DNA of 64,000 nt from Methylocystis sp. L43 (lineage in GTDB: Bacteria; Pseudomonadota; Alphaproteobacteria; Rhizobiales; Beijerinckiaceae). A program made the position numbers and the translations under genes. Shown here in pieces: positions 39,743-49,030 of the stretch; within the stretch, counting starts at the first letter, position 1; every line of letters starts with the position of its first letter. The notes below the pieces were generated by a model. The model saw only the letters and a program-made list of their open reading frames with translations. It was not told where the DNA came from and made no database searches. The stretch lies in contig NZ_JADNRA010000036.1 of the NCBI RefSeq assembly GCF_015709525.1, forward strand, positions 1-64,000, written 5' to 3'.

Positions 39743-39994
39743 TCAGGCGGCGGTGTCTTCAGAGATGCGATAGATGCATTCGGCCGGGTCGGCGCCGCCG
39801 CGCAGCGTCGCGTCATAGACGTAATGCGTCGAGCAATAGGGGCAGACGGCCTCGTTCGACGCGCCCATGTCGAGATAGACATGCGGATGGTCGAAGGGCG
39901 GGAGCGCCCCGATGCACATGAATTCCTTGGCCCCGATCCTGATCTGCGCGACGCCGGGCTGATTGTGGAAATGGGGCGTGTAATGCTGGGCCAT
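39743..39994 (-). CDS. Zinc-finger CHCC protein (NDUFS6-like)
   Basis: Small protein of 83 aa with a single zinc site: Cys27, His36 or His38, then CPYC (51-54). The context FMCIGALPPFDHPHVYLDMG is the zf-CHCC signature. This family is related to the NDUFS6 accessory subunit of complex I. The gene is a short distance upstream of the FAD monooxygenase, and the two are probably cotranscribed. Its client here is unknown. Confidence 0.87.
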   Translation of the reverse strand: MAQHYTPHFHNQPGVAQIRIGAKEFMCIGALPPFDHPHVYLDMGASNEAVCPYCSTHYVYDATLRGGADPAECIYRISEDTAA

Positions 39995-40118
39995 GATCCG
40001 CTCTTCAGGTGACGCCGCGTTTGCGGCTCGGGATTGCTCCGGCCCCCTATATGGGAGCGAGAGGGAATTGGATAGGGGGCGAAGGCGCAGGCGCCGCGTG
40101 CCCGCCTGCGAACAAGCC

Positions 40119-41210
40119 TCAGCGCTCTGTCAGCTTCAGCAGTAAATTTTCGGGGCTCCTGATTTGTGACTGCAGCCGGTAGTGCGAGATCCGCCGCTGC
40201 CGGCGCCCGCGAGCCAACATGCTTGGTCCGATGTCGATCGAGGCGCCGCCGAGAAGGCGCATATAGGTGGCTGTATGGTGCTGCATGAGGGCCTGCGTAG
40301 ACCAGTCGGGCGGATAGAGTTCGAAGCAGGTTCCAGGCAGCGGCGCATTGTTGGATTGTTGTTGGGAATAGCTCGCCCCCTCGACCCACATGGCGTCCGC
40401 CCAGGCGACGAGGAGCAGATAGGCGGCGTCCGGAATCGGGATGTTGCAGCCGTCATAGAGCGTGGAGATTGCGTCGAGATTCCCCCAGGCCAAGGGGGCG
40501 ATGTCCAGCGTGTTGTAGTAGCGCGGGCAATAGCTGAAGGTGGATGTGTAATAGTCCGCGAAGGCGGCGTTGCCGGCCGTGGGGGCCGCGAATGTCGCCG
40601 GCACGATCGGGTTCGAAACGCCAACGAGGGCAAGCGAGGACTGTAGCCAAGGCGCCAGCACTGATGTCACGCATCCGCCGAGGCTGTGACCTGTGCAGAC
40701 GAGAAGCGGGTTCTGGTTCTCCGCCGCCTGAAGGAAGTTCGAGACGAAATCCAAAAGCGAGCGGCCGCCCGAGGTAAAGCTCTGGATGGTCTTCAGCGCG
40801 AAAATTGTCCCGTCAGCCAGAAGCGCCGAGCTTCTCGCAGGCAGCCATGGCGGCGACCTCTGGAAAATGACGTAGAAGTCCTCGAAGGCCTGCTGCAGGA
40901 CGCCCCAGACGTCATCGACGTCCACGTCGGTGCCGCGCGTGACGACAGCAGCGAAAGTCGGCGGAAGATTGGGCCCGTCATAATAGGCTGCCACGAAGAC
41001 CAGATTGGCGAGATCGTCGCTTTCAACCGGTCCCCAGACGCAGGCCCATCTCCCGCCGGCGCTGAGAGGGGGCATCTTGGTGTTGACGAGCCGGGGAATG
41101 GCCGACGGCAACGCATAGGAGATCTGGCACAGCTGCAGATAGGCGACGCCAAAAATGTCAGTCGGGCCCGCAACCGGCTGCAACATGGCTTCGTTCAACC
41201 GCTGCGACAT
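40119..41210 (-). CDS. Class 3 lipase-like protein
   Basis: Alpha/beta hydrolase of 363 aa. The nucleophile elbow is LVCTGHSLGGCVTSVLAPWL, the acid is probably in YNTLDIAPLAWG and the histidine in MQHHTATYMRLLG. There is no clear signal peptide. The text is unusual for the region: many aromatic and Cys residues, and several less-common codons. It has no relatives in the window, and transfer is possible. The ATG at 41210 (SQRLNEAMLQPV) is followed by an open frame to the stop. Confidence 0.75.
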   Translation of the reverse strand: MSQRLNEAMLQPVAGPTDIFGVAYLQLCQISYALPSAIPRLVNTKMPPLSAGGRWACVWGPVESDDLANLVFVAAYYDGPNLPPTFAAVVTRGTDVDVDDVWGVLQQAFEDFYVIFQRSPPWLPARSSALLADGTIFALKTIQSFTSGGRSLLDFVSNFLQAAENQNPLLVCTGHSLGGCVTSVLAPWLQSSLALVGVSNPIVPATFAAPTAGNAAFADYYTSTFSYCPRYYNTLDIAPLAWGNLDAISTLYDGCNIPIPDAAYLLLVAWADAMWVEGASYSQQQSNNAPLPGTCFELYPPDWSTQALMQHHTATYMRLLGGASIDIGPSMLARGRRQRRISHYRLQSQIRSPENLLLKLTER

Positions 41211-41404
41211 TTTGCTTCTCCTGAAATAATTTGTAAAAAAGCTTGGCTGCGGAAGGACGCCGGACGGCGTTACTCGCTTCTGGAGCCACGGCGCGATGGC
41301 GCTAATTCTTCAATTCGTTCCACAGGATAACACAACCTCAGCGGTCCGGAAAGTAGACTGCGCGGATTGCTTGCAGGGCGGTTCGGACCCGAGCGAGACG
41401 CTCG

Positions 41405-41896
41405 TCAGCGATCGTCCGAATGCCGCCCGACGCCGAGCGCTTCGAGCCGCGCCTGTTCCTCTGCGGTCAGCTCGGCCGGCTGCGCCGTCACGACCCCTCG
41501 GCGGCGGCGGGCAGCCATCCAGACGGCGGCGGCGCCCGCGAGCAGCGCGATCAGCGGCGCGGCCCAGAGCAGCAGCGTGCCGGGCTTCACCGGCGGGCGG
41601 AGCAGCACGAAATCGCCATAGCGGGCATGGACGAATTCCCGCACCTGCGCGTCGCTCATCCCCTCCTTGAGCTTCTCGCGCACGAGCCCGCGCAAATCCT
41701 TGGCGAGCGAGGCGTCGGAATCGTCGATCGACTGGTTCTGGCAGACGAGGCAGCGCAGCTCCGTGGTGATCGCCCGCGCCCGGGCTTCGAGCGCCGGATC
41801 GGCGAGCCTTTCGCCCGGCGTGACGGCGTGAGCGGTCAGGGGGAAAAGGAGGAAGAGTAACGCCGCGAGTCGAAGGCAAAACCCCCGGCCCCTCAC
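41405..41896 (-). CDS. ccmH: Cytochrome c maturation protein H
   Basis: Membrane-anchored thiol protein that reduces apocytochrome c; System I. With a GTG start at 41896 it has 163 aa, the usual length: signal peptide (FCLRLAALLFLLF, ending AHA), the active-site LRCLVCQNQSIDDSDA, GMSDAQVREFVHARYGDFVLLRP and a C-terminal transmembrane helix. The frame is also open to an ATG at 42052 that overlaps the ccmF stop (ATGA); that version would carry 52 extra residues translated from a palindromic repeat. Last gene of ccmIEFH. Confidence 0.9.
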   Translation of the reverse strand: MRGRGFCLRLAALLFLLFPLTAHAVTPGERLADPALEARARAITTELRCLVCQNQSIDDSDASLAKDLRGLVREKLKEGMSDAQVREFVHARYGDFVLLRPPVKPGTLLLWAAPLIALLAGAAAVWMAARRRRGVVTAQPAELTAEEQARLEALGVGRHSDDR

Positions 41897-42024
41897 CTCA
41901 CCTCTCCCCGCGAGCGGGGAGAGGAGGCGGTCGGCGCCGCGCCGCAAGGCCGATCGCACACGCGATGCGCTGATGACCCCTCTCCCCGTGAAAACGGGGA
42001 GAGGTAAGGTGAGGGGCTTGGGGG
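41882..42024. repeat. Palindromic repeat running into the 5' end of ccmH
   Basis: The same CTCACCTCTCCCCG ... CGGGGAGAGGTAAGGTGAGG family as at 18301-18413. It fills most of the ccmF-ccmH junction and overlaps the GTG start used for ccmH at 41896. The reading frame stays open through it on the minus strand. The GGGGAGAGGTGAG text of the element supplies a Shine-Dalgarno-like sequence for that GTG. Confidence 0.75.
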
Positions 42025-42048
42025 ATTGGCCGAAACAAACATCGACGC

Positions 42049-44016
42049 TCATTCCGCGGGCTCCAGGGCCGGAGCGGCGGCGCGGCGGGCGACGCCGATG
42101 CGCAGGCGACGGTCGGCGAGCGACAGCGCGCCGCCGAACGCCATAATCAGCGCGCCGATCCAGATCAGCGTCACCAGCGGCTTCCAGTACAGCCGCGCGT
42201 CGATCGTGCCGTCCTCGTGCGACTCGCCGATCGCCGCATAGACCTGGCCGAGGCCGAGCGTGACGATCCCCGCCTCCGAGCGCGCCATGCGCCGCGCCTG
42301 ATAGAAGCGCTTGGCAGGTTCGATCGTCGCGAGCGTCGCGCCGTCCTTACGCACCGCCATGACGGCGTAGACTTCCGAATAATTCGGCCCCTGGCGCGGC
42401 GAAACGGAGTCGATGCCGATCTGATAGGGACCGACGTCATAGAAGCTCGAAGGCTTCATCGCCACGATGGTTTCGACGCCCCAGCCGGTCGCGGCCAGAC
42501 CGAGAAGCGTCAGCCCCATGCCGGCGTGAGCGATCGACGTGCCGAAGGCCGACAGCGGCAGCCCGGCGAGCCGCTTCAGGCTCGCGCGTCCCGAGCTCCC
42601 CCGCACGCGCAATGCGAGATCGCTCAAAGCGCCGACGACGAGATAAATCGCGATGCCGGCGGTAACGATGGAGAGGAAGGGCGTTCCGTACCAGGCTCCG
42701 AAAGCGGCCGTGGCGACGACGCCGACAATGAAGGCGACGCGCAGCCGCTGCAAGGCGGCGGCGAGATCGCCGCGCTTCCAGGACAGCATCTGGCCGATCG
42801 GCATCAACAAGGCGAGCGGCAGCGCGATCGGGATCAGCACGGTGTTGAAGAACGGCGCGCCGACGGAAATCTTCTCGCCGGTGATCGCTTCGAGCGCCAG
42901 CGGATAGAGCGTCCCGACGACGACGGTGGCGCAGCACGCCGAAAGCAGCAGATTGTTGAGGACGAGCGCGCCTTCCCGTGAGATCGGCGAAAACAGGCCG
43001 CCGACGGGCAGCGCGCCGGCGCGCAACGCGAAGAGGGCGAGCGCGCCGCCGATAAAGAAGACGAGAATGGCGAGGATGAAGACGCCGCGGTCGGGATCGC
43101 TCGCGAACGCATGCACCGACGTGAGCACGCCGGAGCGCACGAGGAACGTACCGAGCAGCGACAGCGAGAAGGCGAGGATCGCGAGAAAGATCGTCCAGAC
43201 CTTAAGCGCCTCGCGCTTTTCCATCACGGCGGCGCTGTGCACGAGCGCCGTGCCGGCGATCCAGGGCATCAGCGAGGCGTTTTCGACCGGGTCCCAGAAC
43301 CAGAAGCCGCCCCAGCCGAGCGTGTAATAGGCCCAGTACGACCCCATCGCGATGCCGAGCGTCAGCGCGATCCAGGCGAAGAGAGTCCAGGGGCGAATGA
43401 CGCGCGCCCAGCCGGCGTCGATGCGTCCGCCAATAAGCGCGGCGGCGGCGAAGGAGAACACGATCGAAAAGCCGACATAGCCGAGATAGAGCAGCGGCGG
43501 ATGGATCGCGAGGCCCGGGTCCTGCAGGATCGGGTTGAGATCGCGCCCTTCCCACGGCGCCGGCGCGACGCGCGCGAACGGATTTGAGGTGAGCAGAATG
43601 AAAAGGAGAAAGGCCGCGCCGAGCAGCCCCTGCACGGCGAGCGCGTCGGCGCGCAGCCTGTCGGTCATCGCGTTCGAGAAAATCGCGATCAGCGCGCCGC
43701 ACAGCGAGAGAACGAGCACCCACAAGAGCATCGAGCCTTCGTGGTTTCCCCAGACGCCGGAGATTTTATAGATGAAGGGCTTCAGCGAATGGGAATTCTC
43801 GATGACGTTGACGAGCGAGAAATCGGAAACGACATGGGCGTAGGTCAGCGCGCCATAGGAGAGCGCTACGAACAGGAATTGCGTGATCGCCGCGGGGCGC
43901 GAAACGCGCATCAGCGCAGCATCGTTCAGCCGGGCGCCGATGAAGGGAATGGCGAATTGCGCCAGCGCAAGGGCGAGCGCGAGGACAAGCGCGTAATGTC
44001 CGGTTTCAACGATCAT
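42049..44016 (-). CDS. ccmF: Cytochrome c heme lyase subunit F
   Basis: Large membrane protein of 655 aa that attaches heme to apocytochrome c together with CcmHI. The WWD domain is GWGGFWFWDPVENASLMPW. Candidate heme-ligand histidines are in HEGSMLLWV, IHPPLLYLGYVG, ALVHSAAVMEKR and GTSIAHAGMGLTLLG. About fifteen transmembrane helices are present. I chose the ATG at 44016 (MIVETGHYALVL); the longer frame to 44136 only crosses a palindromic repeat. The end overlaps the possible long-form ccmH start. Confidence 0.95.
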   Translation of the reverse strand: MIVETGHYALVLALALALAQFAIPFIGARLNDAALMRVSRPAAITQFLFVALSYGALTYAHVVSDFSLVNVIENSHSLKPFIYKISGVWGNHEGSMLLWVLVLSLCGALIAIFSNAMTDRLRADALAVQGLLGAAFLLFILLTSNPFARVAPAPWEGRDLNPILQDPGLAIHPPLLYLGYVGFSIVFSFAAAALIGGRIDAGWARVIRPWTLFAWIALTLGIAMGSYWAYYTLGWGGFWFWDPVENASLMPWIAGTALVHSAAVMEKREALKVWTIFLAILAFSLSLLGTFLVRSGVLTSVHAFASDPDRGVFILAILVFFIGGALALFALRAGALPVGGLFSPISREGALVLNNLLLSACCATVVVGTLYPLALEAITGEKISVGAPFFNTVLIPIALPLALLMPIGQMLSWKRGDLAAALQRLRVAFIVGVVATAAFGAWYGTPFLSIVTAGIAIYLVVGALSDLALRVRGSSGRASLKRLAGLPLSAFGTSIAHAGMGLTLLGLAATGWGVETIVAMKPSSFYDVGPYQIGIDSVSPRQGPNYSEVYAVMAVRKDGATLATIEPAKRFYQARRMARSEAGIVTLGLGQVYAAIGESHEDGTIDARLYWKPLVTLIWIGALIMAFGGALSLADRRLRIGVARRAAAPALEPAE

Positions 44017-44039
44017 GCAGACCTTCCGAGGATCGCAAG

Positions 44040-44220
44040 AAAGGGCGCATATCCCTCCCCTTGACGGGGAGGGTCGAACCGCGACGCGGTTCGGGGTGGG
44101 GTGATCTCGTAGAGGGACCGTGAGATCGCCCCCCACCCGGTCGCTTCGCAGCCAAGTTTACGCAGGCTGCGTAAACTTGGCTGCGATGGCGACCGACCTC
44201 CCCGCAAGGGGAGGTATGAA
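44040..44220. repeat. Cluster of palindromes between ccmE and ccmF
   Basis: The gap contains several nested hairpins. The strongest is a perfect 19-bp inverted repeat (44146-44164 and 44168-44186) around GGC: TCGCAGCCAAGTTTACGCA with its complement. Others are CCTCCCC/GGGGAGG at each end and CGAACCGCG/CGCGGTTCG. Nothing here is coding. It lies inside the ccm operon, so it could reduce or tune expression of ccmF and ccmH relative to ccmIE. Confidence 0.8.
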
Positions 44221-44235
44221 CACGGCAGCCGCCCA

Positions 44236-44673
44236 TCACTTCGTCTCTCCCTGCCAGACGCCCTGCTTCTTCAAAGCGTCGGCGACGTCGCGCGGCATGT
44301 AGCGTTCGTCGTGCTTGGCCAGCACGCTGTCGGCGCGAAAGCCGCCGGAGGGCTGCAGCACGCCATCGACGACGACGCCCTGCCCTTCGCGGAAGAGATC
44401 CGGCAGCAGGCCTGTGTAGGACACCGTGAGATCGCTCGTCTTGTCGGTGACCGTGAAGCGCACATCCTGGCCATTCTTGACCACCGTGCCTTCCTTCACC
44501 AGCCCGCCAATGCGCAGCCGCGCGCCGGAGGCCGTTTGCTTCTTCGCAAGCTCCGACGGCGTGTAGAAGAACACGATATTGTCGCGCAGCGCGAACAGCA
44601 TAAGCCCGGCGGCGAGGCCAAGAATCGCCATCGCGCCGCCAATCAACGTCAGCCGCTTTCCCTTACGCGTCAT
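44236..44673 (-). CDS. ccmE: Cytochrome c maturation heme chaperone E
   Basis: Periplasmic heme chaperone of 145 aa that carries heme from CcmC to CcmF. A single N-terminal transmembrane anchor ([20 protein letters not shown]) precedes a beta-barrel domain. The covalent heme-binding histidine lies in [17 protein letters not shown]; the HxxxY pair is intact. The gene follows ccmI and precedes ccmF. Confidence 0.95.
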   Translation of the reverse strand: MTRKGKRLTLIGGAMAILGLAAGLMLFALRDNIVFFYTPSELAKKQTASGARLRIGGLVKEGTVVKNGQDVRFTVTDKTSDLTVSYTGLLPDLFREGQGVVVDGVLQPSGGFRADSVLAKHDERYMPRDVADALKKQGVWQGETK

Positions 44674-44732
44674 TATTCACATCGCTCCCATGCGGCCACG
44701 TGGCCGCTCTCGCGAAGAGGCGAAACGTCGCC

Positions 44733-45848
44733 TCAGCCCCCGATGTTCAATTCCTTCGCCAGCGCCTCGATGCGGGCGACATCATCTTGCTTGCTGGCGA
44801 GCGCCTTGCGCGCCTCGGTCACGGCCTTCTTCGCCTTTTCCGTCTCGGCGAGGACGCTGTAGGCGCGAATAAGCTTTAGCCATCCCTCGACGTCGTCCCC
44901 CTTGGATTCGAGCCTCGAGGCCAGACGATCCACCATGCCGCGGATCATCTCTTGACGCTGATCGGCGGGCATCGCCGCAATCGCTTTGCCCTGCTCGCTC
45001 GACGGCCCGCGCGCGACGATCGGCGGATTCGCCTCGCCGCGCAGAATTGCGAGCTGGGCGTTGACAGCCTTCAGATAAGCGGCGTCGGCCGGCGCGTCAG
45101 CGGCCATCTTGGAAAAGATTGCGATCGCCTTGTCCTTCTCGCCGGCCTGCGCGGCCGCTACGCCGAGGTAATACTGCGCCTCGGGCGCCGCCGCGTCGAG
45201 CGCGAGCGCCGCCTCGAAATCCTTCTTGGCTTGCGGCGTCACCACGCCTTGAGCGACGACGACGCGCGCTTCTCCAAGCGCCGCATGTCGCGCCGCGGTC
45301 GCGCCCAAAAGTCGCAGCGCTTCGGAATAGGCGTGGACGGCGTCTTCGCCGCGCCCCGTGCGCAGCAAATATGGCGCGATGACTTCGAAGCCGCGGCCGT
45401 CTTCGGGATGCTCGCGCAAATGCTGTTCGATGCGCGCGACGGCGCCGGAGAGGTCATTGCGGTCCGGCGCGGAGTCGAGTCGGGCCGTCAGCGGCATATC
45501 CGGCATGTCGGAATGGCCAAGCCGCGCATAAAGCGTCAGCGCGACGGCGGGGATGACCACGATGGCCGCGAGCGCCGCGCCGAGCGCGAGTTTGCGCGAG
45601 GAGACGACCTGCGCCTTTGGCGTGGCTTCCGCGCGCAACAGTCGACGCGCGGCCTCGGTCTTCGCGGCTCCCGCGTCCGCCGAGTCGAGACGCCCTTCCT
45701 CTCGCTCGCGCTCGATTTCGGCGATCTGCTCCTCGAAAAAGGCGACGTCGGCGGCGCTTTCATTCCGCGCCCCATTCCGCATGGCGAGCGGCGCCAGCAC
45801 CGCCATCACCGCGGCGCCGGTCAGCAAGGCGAAGATAAGCCAGATCAT
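44733..45848 (-). CDS. ccmI: Cytochrome c biogenesis protein I (TPR)
   Basis: Apocytochrome c chaperone of 371 aa. Two N-terminal transmembrane segments flank a cytoplasmic loop (LAMRNGARNESAADVAFFEEQIAEIEREREEGRL is the conserved loop region, with the second segment at LALGAALAAIVVIPA). A TPR region then binds the apocytochrome C-terminus (DAAAPEAQYYLGVAAAQAG). First gene of ccmIEFH on the minus strand. It is divergent from the frameshifted ATPase gene. Confidence 0.92.
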   Translation of the reverse strand: MIWLIFALLTGAAVMAVLAPLAMRNGARNESAADVAFFEEQIAEIEREREEGRLDSADAGAAKTEAARRLLRAEATPKAQVVSSRKLALGAALAAIVVIPAVALTLYARLGHSDMPDMPLTARLDSAPDRNDLSGAVARIEQHLREHPEDGRGFEVIAPYLLRTGRGEDAVHAYSEALRLLGATAARHAALGEARVVVAQGVVTPQAKKDFEAALALDAAAPEAQYYLGVAAAQAGEKDKAIAIFSKMAADAPADAAYLKAVNAQLAILRGEANPPIVARGPSSEQGKAIAAMPADQRQEMIRGMVDRLASRLESKGDDVEGWLKLIRAYSVLAETEKAKKAVTEARKALASKQDDVARIEALAKELNIGG

Positions 45849-45940
45849 GCCCGTTCTTTAAGGCTTTGCGCTCCCTATTGGAAGGGCGGCCATTGCCCCT
45901 GCACGCCGGTCCGTCGGATATTCGCGCCGAGGGAGGCCCC

Positions 45941-47091
45941 GTGATCACGCGGCTCGCAATTTCCGGCTATCGATCCATTCGCGATCTGGTCCTTGCGCCG
46001 GGGCGGCTCACCATCGTGACTGGCGCCAATGGCGCCGGCAAGTCCAGCCTTTATCGTGCGCTGCGCCTGCTCGCCGATGTTGCGCAGGGGCGCATCATCC
46101 AGTCCCTTGCCCGGGAGGGCGGACTGAATTCGACGCTTTGGGCTGGGCCCGAGAAATTCTCCCGCGCCATGAAAGCGGGCGAAACTCCGATAGAGCCCTT
46201 GGCGCGCCAGTCGCGAAAGGCGCTGAAGCTCGGCTTCGCTTCGAAGACCTATGGTTATGCGATCGACCTCGGCCCAACTTCCATTGCGACGGAGGCGTTC
46301 CCGCTCGATCCGCAGATCAAGCTCGAGGCGCAATGGACCGGAGAACATCTCGGCCATGCTAATCTTTTCGCCGAGCGACGGGGGACCGAGCGCACGCATT
46401 CGCGGGGAAAATGGCGAATGGCGGCAGGCCGCGGCTTCACTCGCCGGCGTCGACAGCATGATGACGCACTGCGCCGACCTGCGCGAAGCCTATGACCTCT
46501 CAATCTTGCGTGAGACGGTGCGGCGCTGGCGCTTCTATGACAATTTGCGCGCCGACCGCGAAGCGCCGGCGCGACGCCCGCAGATCGGCACCTTCACCCC
46601 CGCGCTCGCCGATGACGGCGCAGACCTCGCAGCGGCGCTCGCAACCATTCTGGAAGTTGGCGACGCGGACGGCCTGGGAGAGACGATCGACGACGCCTTT
46701 TCATCCAGCACGATCAATATTTCGGCATCGGACGGTTACGTCGAGACGCTGATGCGACAGCATGGGCTGCTCCGGCCGCTACGCGCCGCGGAGCTCTCGG
46801 AAGGCACGCTGCGCTATTTGCTGCTCGTCGCTGCGCTGCTGACGCCGCGCCCGCCGCCGCTGATGGTGTTTAACGAACCTGAAGCGAGCCTCCATCCCAA
46901 TCTCATCGGCGCGCTGGCGCGCCTGATGCGCAAGGTCTCCAACGAAACTCAGCTGTTCGTCGTGTCGCACTCGGCCCAACTGGTCTCGGAGAAAAGACGA
47001 TTGTTGCGTCGAAATCGCGCTAGAGAAGCATCTGGGCGAGACCCTCGCGCCTGAACATGATCCGCCAAAATGGCGCTGGCCGTCACGGTAA
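45941..47091 (+). pseudogene. AAA ATPase gene with two single-base insertions
   Basis: ABC/SMC-like AAA ATPase gene. The N-terminal frame (GTG at 45941, SD GGGAGG at 45931-45936) gives ITRLAISGYRSIRDL and Walker A GANGAGKSS. It stops making sense at a G5 run (46380-46384); removing one G restores the frame, giving ARIRGENGEW, HCADLREAY and the Walker B region VFNEPEASLHPN. A second shift lies in the A4 run at 46992-46995: removing one A yields CCVEIALEKHLGET and a natural C-terminus with stop 47089-47091. The corrected protein is 382 aa. It is either a pseudogene or two homopolymer sequencing errors. Confidence 0.8.
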
Positions 47092-47164
47092 CGCTTGACT
47101 GCCGGGCGCGCCTGATCGGAATTGCGCCGGATCCTCGTGCGAACCCTCATGCTCAGAGACCCTC

Positions 47165-47641
47165 ATGCTCATCAACACGCCCTCGATCGAACAGCTTTCC
47201 ACTGTGATCTCACAGGTCACGGGTCCAGCCTTCTTGCTCGCAGCCGAGGCGCAGCTCTTGGCCGTCCTCGTCTCACGATTGGACCGCATCATCGATCGTG
47301 CGAGAACCATCGTCCAGACGGACGGCGACAGCGCGGCGCAAGTCGATCTGAAAGCTGAACTGCCGATCCTCAAAAAGCGCGGCCTGCTGATGCATTACGC
47401 GATCTACTGGGGCGTGGCGAGCTGCATCGTGACGAGCATTCTCGTCATCGTCAGCTTCGGGGCGGCTTACCTTCATGTGCGCCACGAATATGGCGCAGGG
47501 CTGCTGTTCGCCCTGGCGATGGCGCTCTTCACCGCCGCGCTCGTCGCCTTCGCGAGAGAATTGCAGCTCGGATATATTGAGATTAGCGGCGGCGCTAAGC
47601 CTCTCCAAAGACGCGCGCGAAAATCGTATCCACATGTTTGA
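47165..47641 (+). CDS. DUF2721 membrane protein
   Basis: Membrane protein of 158 aa. PAFLLAAEAQLLAVLVSRLDRIIDRAR at the N-terminus is the DUF2721 signature, followed by a soluble linker and two transmembrane helices (WGVASCIVTSILVIVSFG and AGLLFALAMALFTAALVAF). The function is unknown. The 3' end overlaps the convergent purB gene by 47 bp, so the last 15 residues, which are basic and nonhydrophobic, may be an extension. It may have been cotranscribed with the ATPase gene. Confidence 0.78.
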   Translation: MLINTPSIEQLSTVISQVTGPAFLLAAEAQLLAVLVSRLDRIIDRARTIVQTDGDSAAQVDLKAELPILKKRGLLMHYAIYWGVASCIVTSILVIVSFGAAYLHVRHEYGAGLLFALAMALFTAALVAFARELQLGYIEISGGAKPLQRRARKSYPHV

Positions 47642-48938
47642 AGTGGTACGAGAGGTCGAACAGCGCATCCAATTCCGTCAGCGACAGCTTCGCGCTCACA
47701 TCCTTGTCGTTCCCGAGCAGCGTGCGGAAATCCCCTTCCAAATTATTTTCTTGCGACGGGCGTCCCTCGAACGCCCTATGCCAAACCGGCATGGCGTTAC
47801 GCTGCACCATGGCGTAGGCGTCTTCGCGCGAGACGCCTTTTTGCGTGAGCGCGAGAAGCACGCGCTGCGAATGAATGAGTCCCCCGAGTTTCTCTAAATT
47901 CTTGCGCATATTTTCGGGGTAGACGACGAGATTTTCAATCACGCTCGTCAACCGCGCCAACGCGAAGTCGAGAGTGACCGTCGCATCGGGCCCGATCATG
48001 CGCTCGACGGACGAATGCGAAATATCGCGCTCGTGCCAAAGCGCGACGTTTTCCATCGCGGGAATCGCCATGCCGCGCACGAGCCGCGCGAGGCCGGTCA
48101 GATTCTCGGTCAGCACCGGATTGCGCTTATGCGGCATGGCGGAAGAGCCCTTCTGCCCGGGGGAAAAATATTCCTCCGCCTCGAGCACCTCCGTGCGCTG
48201 AAGATGACGGATTTCGATGGAGAGCCGTTCGACGGACGACGCCACGACGGCGAGCGTCGCAAAAAACGCCGCATGGCGATCGCGCGGAATGACCTGCGTC
48301 GAGATCGGCTCGACGGTGAGACCCATCTTATGGGCGACATATTCCTCGACGCGCGGTTCGATATTGGCGAACGTGCCGACGGCGCCGGAAATCGCGCAGG
48401 TCGAAATTTCCCGGCGCGCCTCGACGAGCCTTTCGCGCGCACGGGTGAATTCGGCATAGGCCTGCGCCAGTTTCAGCCCGAACGTCGTCGGCTCGGCGTG
48501 GATGCCATGTGAGCGTCCGATCGTCGGCGTATATTTATGCTCATAAGCGCGCTTCTTAAGTGCCGACAGCAGCGCGTCGACATCGGCGATCAGCAGATCC
48601 GCGGCGCGCGACAATTGCACGGCAAGACAGGTGTCGAGCACGTCGGACGACGTCATGCCCTGATGGACGAAGCGCGACTCGGCGCCGATGAATTCGCCAA
48701 GATGCGTCAGAAAGGCGATCACGTCATGCTTGGTGACGCGTTCGATCTCGTCGATCCGCGCGACGTCGAAAGTGACGAAATCCGCTTTGTCCCAGATCGC
48801 CTTGGCGCTCTCCCTGGGAATGACGCCGATCTCAGCGAGCGCGTCGCAGGCGTATGCCTCGATCTCGAACCAGATGCGAAACCGCGTCTGCGGCTCCCAG
48901 ATCACGGTCATCTCGGGTCTGGAATAGCGGGGGATCAT
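47595..48938 (-). CDS. purB: Adenylosuccinate lyase
   Basis: Purine enzyme of 447 aa that cleaves SAICAR and adenylosuccinate. The signature loop GSSAMPHKRNPVLTENL contains the catalytic serine. HQGMTSSDVLDTCLAVQL and IGRSHGIHAEPTTFGLK hold the other active-site residues. The C-terminal FKHVDTIFARVFGEA is complete. It converges on the DUF2721 gene and overlaps it by 47 bp. Confidence 0.96.
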   Translation of the reverse strand: MIPRYSRPEMTVIWEPQTRFRIWFEIEAYACDALAEIGVIPRESAKAIWDKADFVTFDVARIDEIERVTKHDVIAFLTHLGEFIGAESRFVHQGMTSSDVLDTCLAVQLSRAADLLIADVDALLSALKKRAYEHKYTPTIGRSHGIHAEPTTFGLKLAQAYAEFTRARERLVEARREISTCAISGAVGTFANIEPRVEEYVAHKMGLTVEPISTQVIPRDRHAAFFATLAVVASSVERLSIEIRHLQRTEVLEAEEYFSPGQKGSSAMPHKRNPVLTENLTGLARLVRGMAIPAMENVALWHERDISHSSVERMIGPDATVTLDFALARLTSVIENLVVYPENMRKNLEKLGGLIHSQRVLLALTQKGVSREDAYAMVQRNAMPVWHRAFEGRPSQENNLEGDFRTLLGNDKDVSAKLSLTELDALFDLSYHFKHVDTIFARVFGEA

Positions 48939-49030
48939 CCGGCGCGCCTTGAAAATTTGAGGAAGAGAGAGGCGCCTAGCATGCGGGTTGCATCAAAGTC
49001 CATATATGGGGCGACCAGCTTGGAGGATTC

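Noticed and set aside
39730-40389. N-terminal extension of the FAD monooxygenase frame
   Set aside because: It runs out of frame across the zf-CHCC gene; the FAD motif begins right after the GTG at 39729.
40600-40640. tRNA-like GGTTCGAAAC text
   Set aside because: It lies inside the lipase frame and has no cloverleaf around it.
44017-44136. N-terminal extension of ccmF
   Set aside because: It translates a palindromic repeat; the family start is at 44016.
44040-44220. Possible insertion sequence
   Set aside because: Palindromes only; no transposase and no target-site duplication seen.
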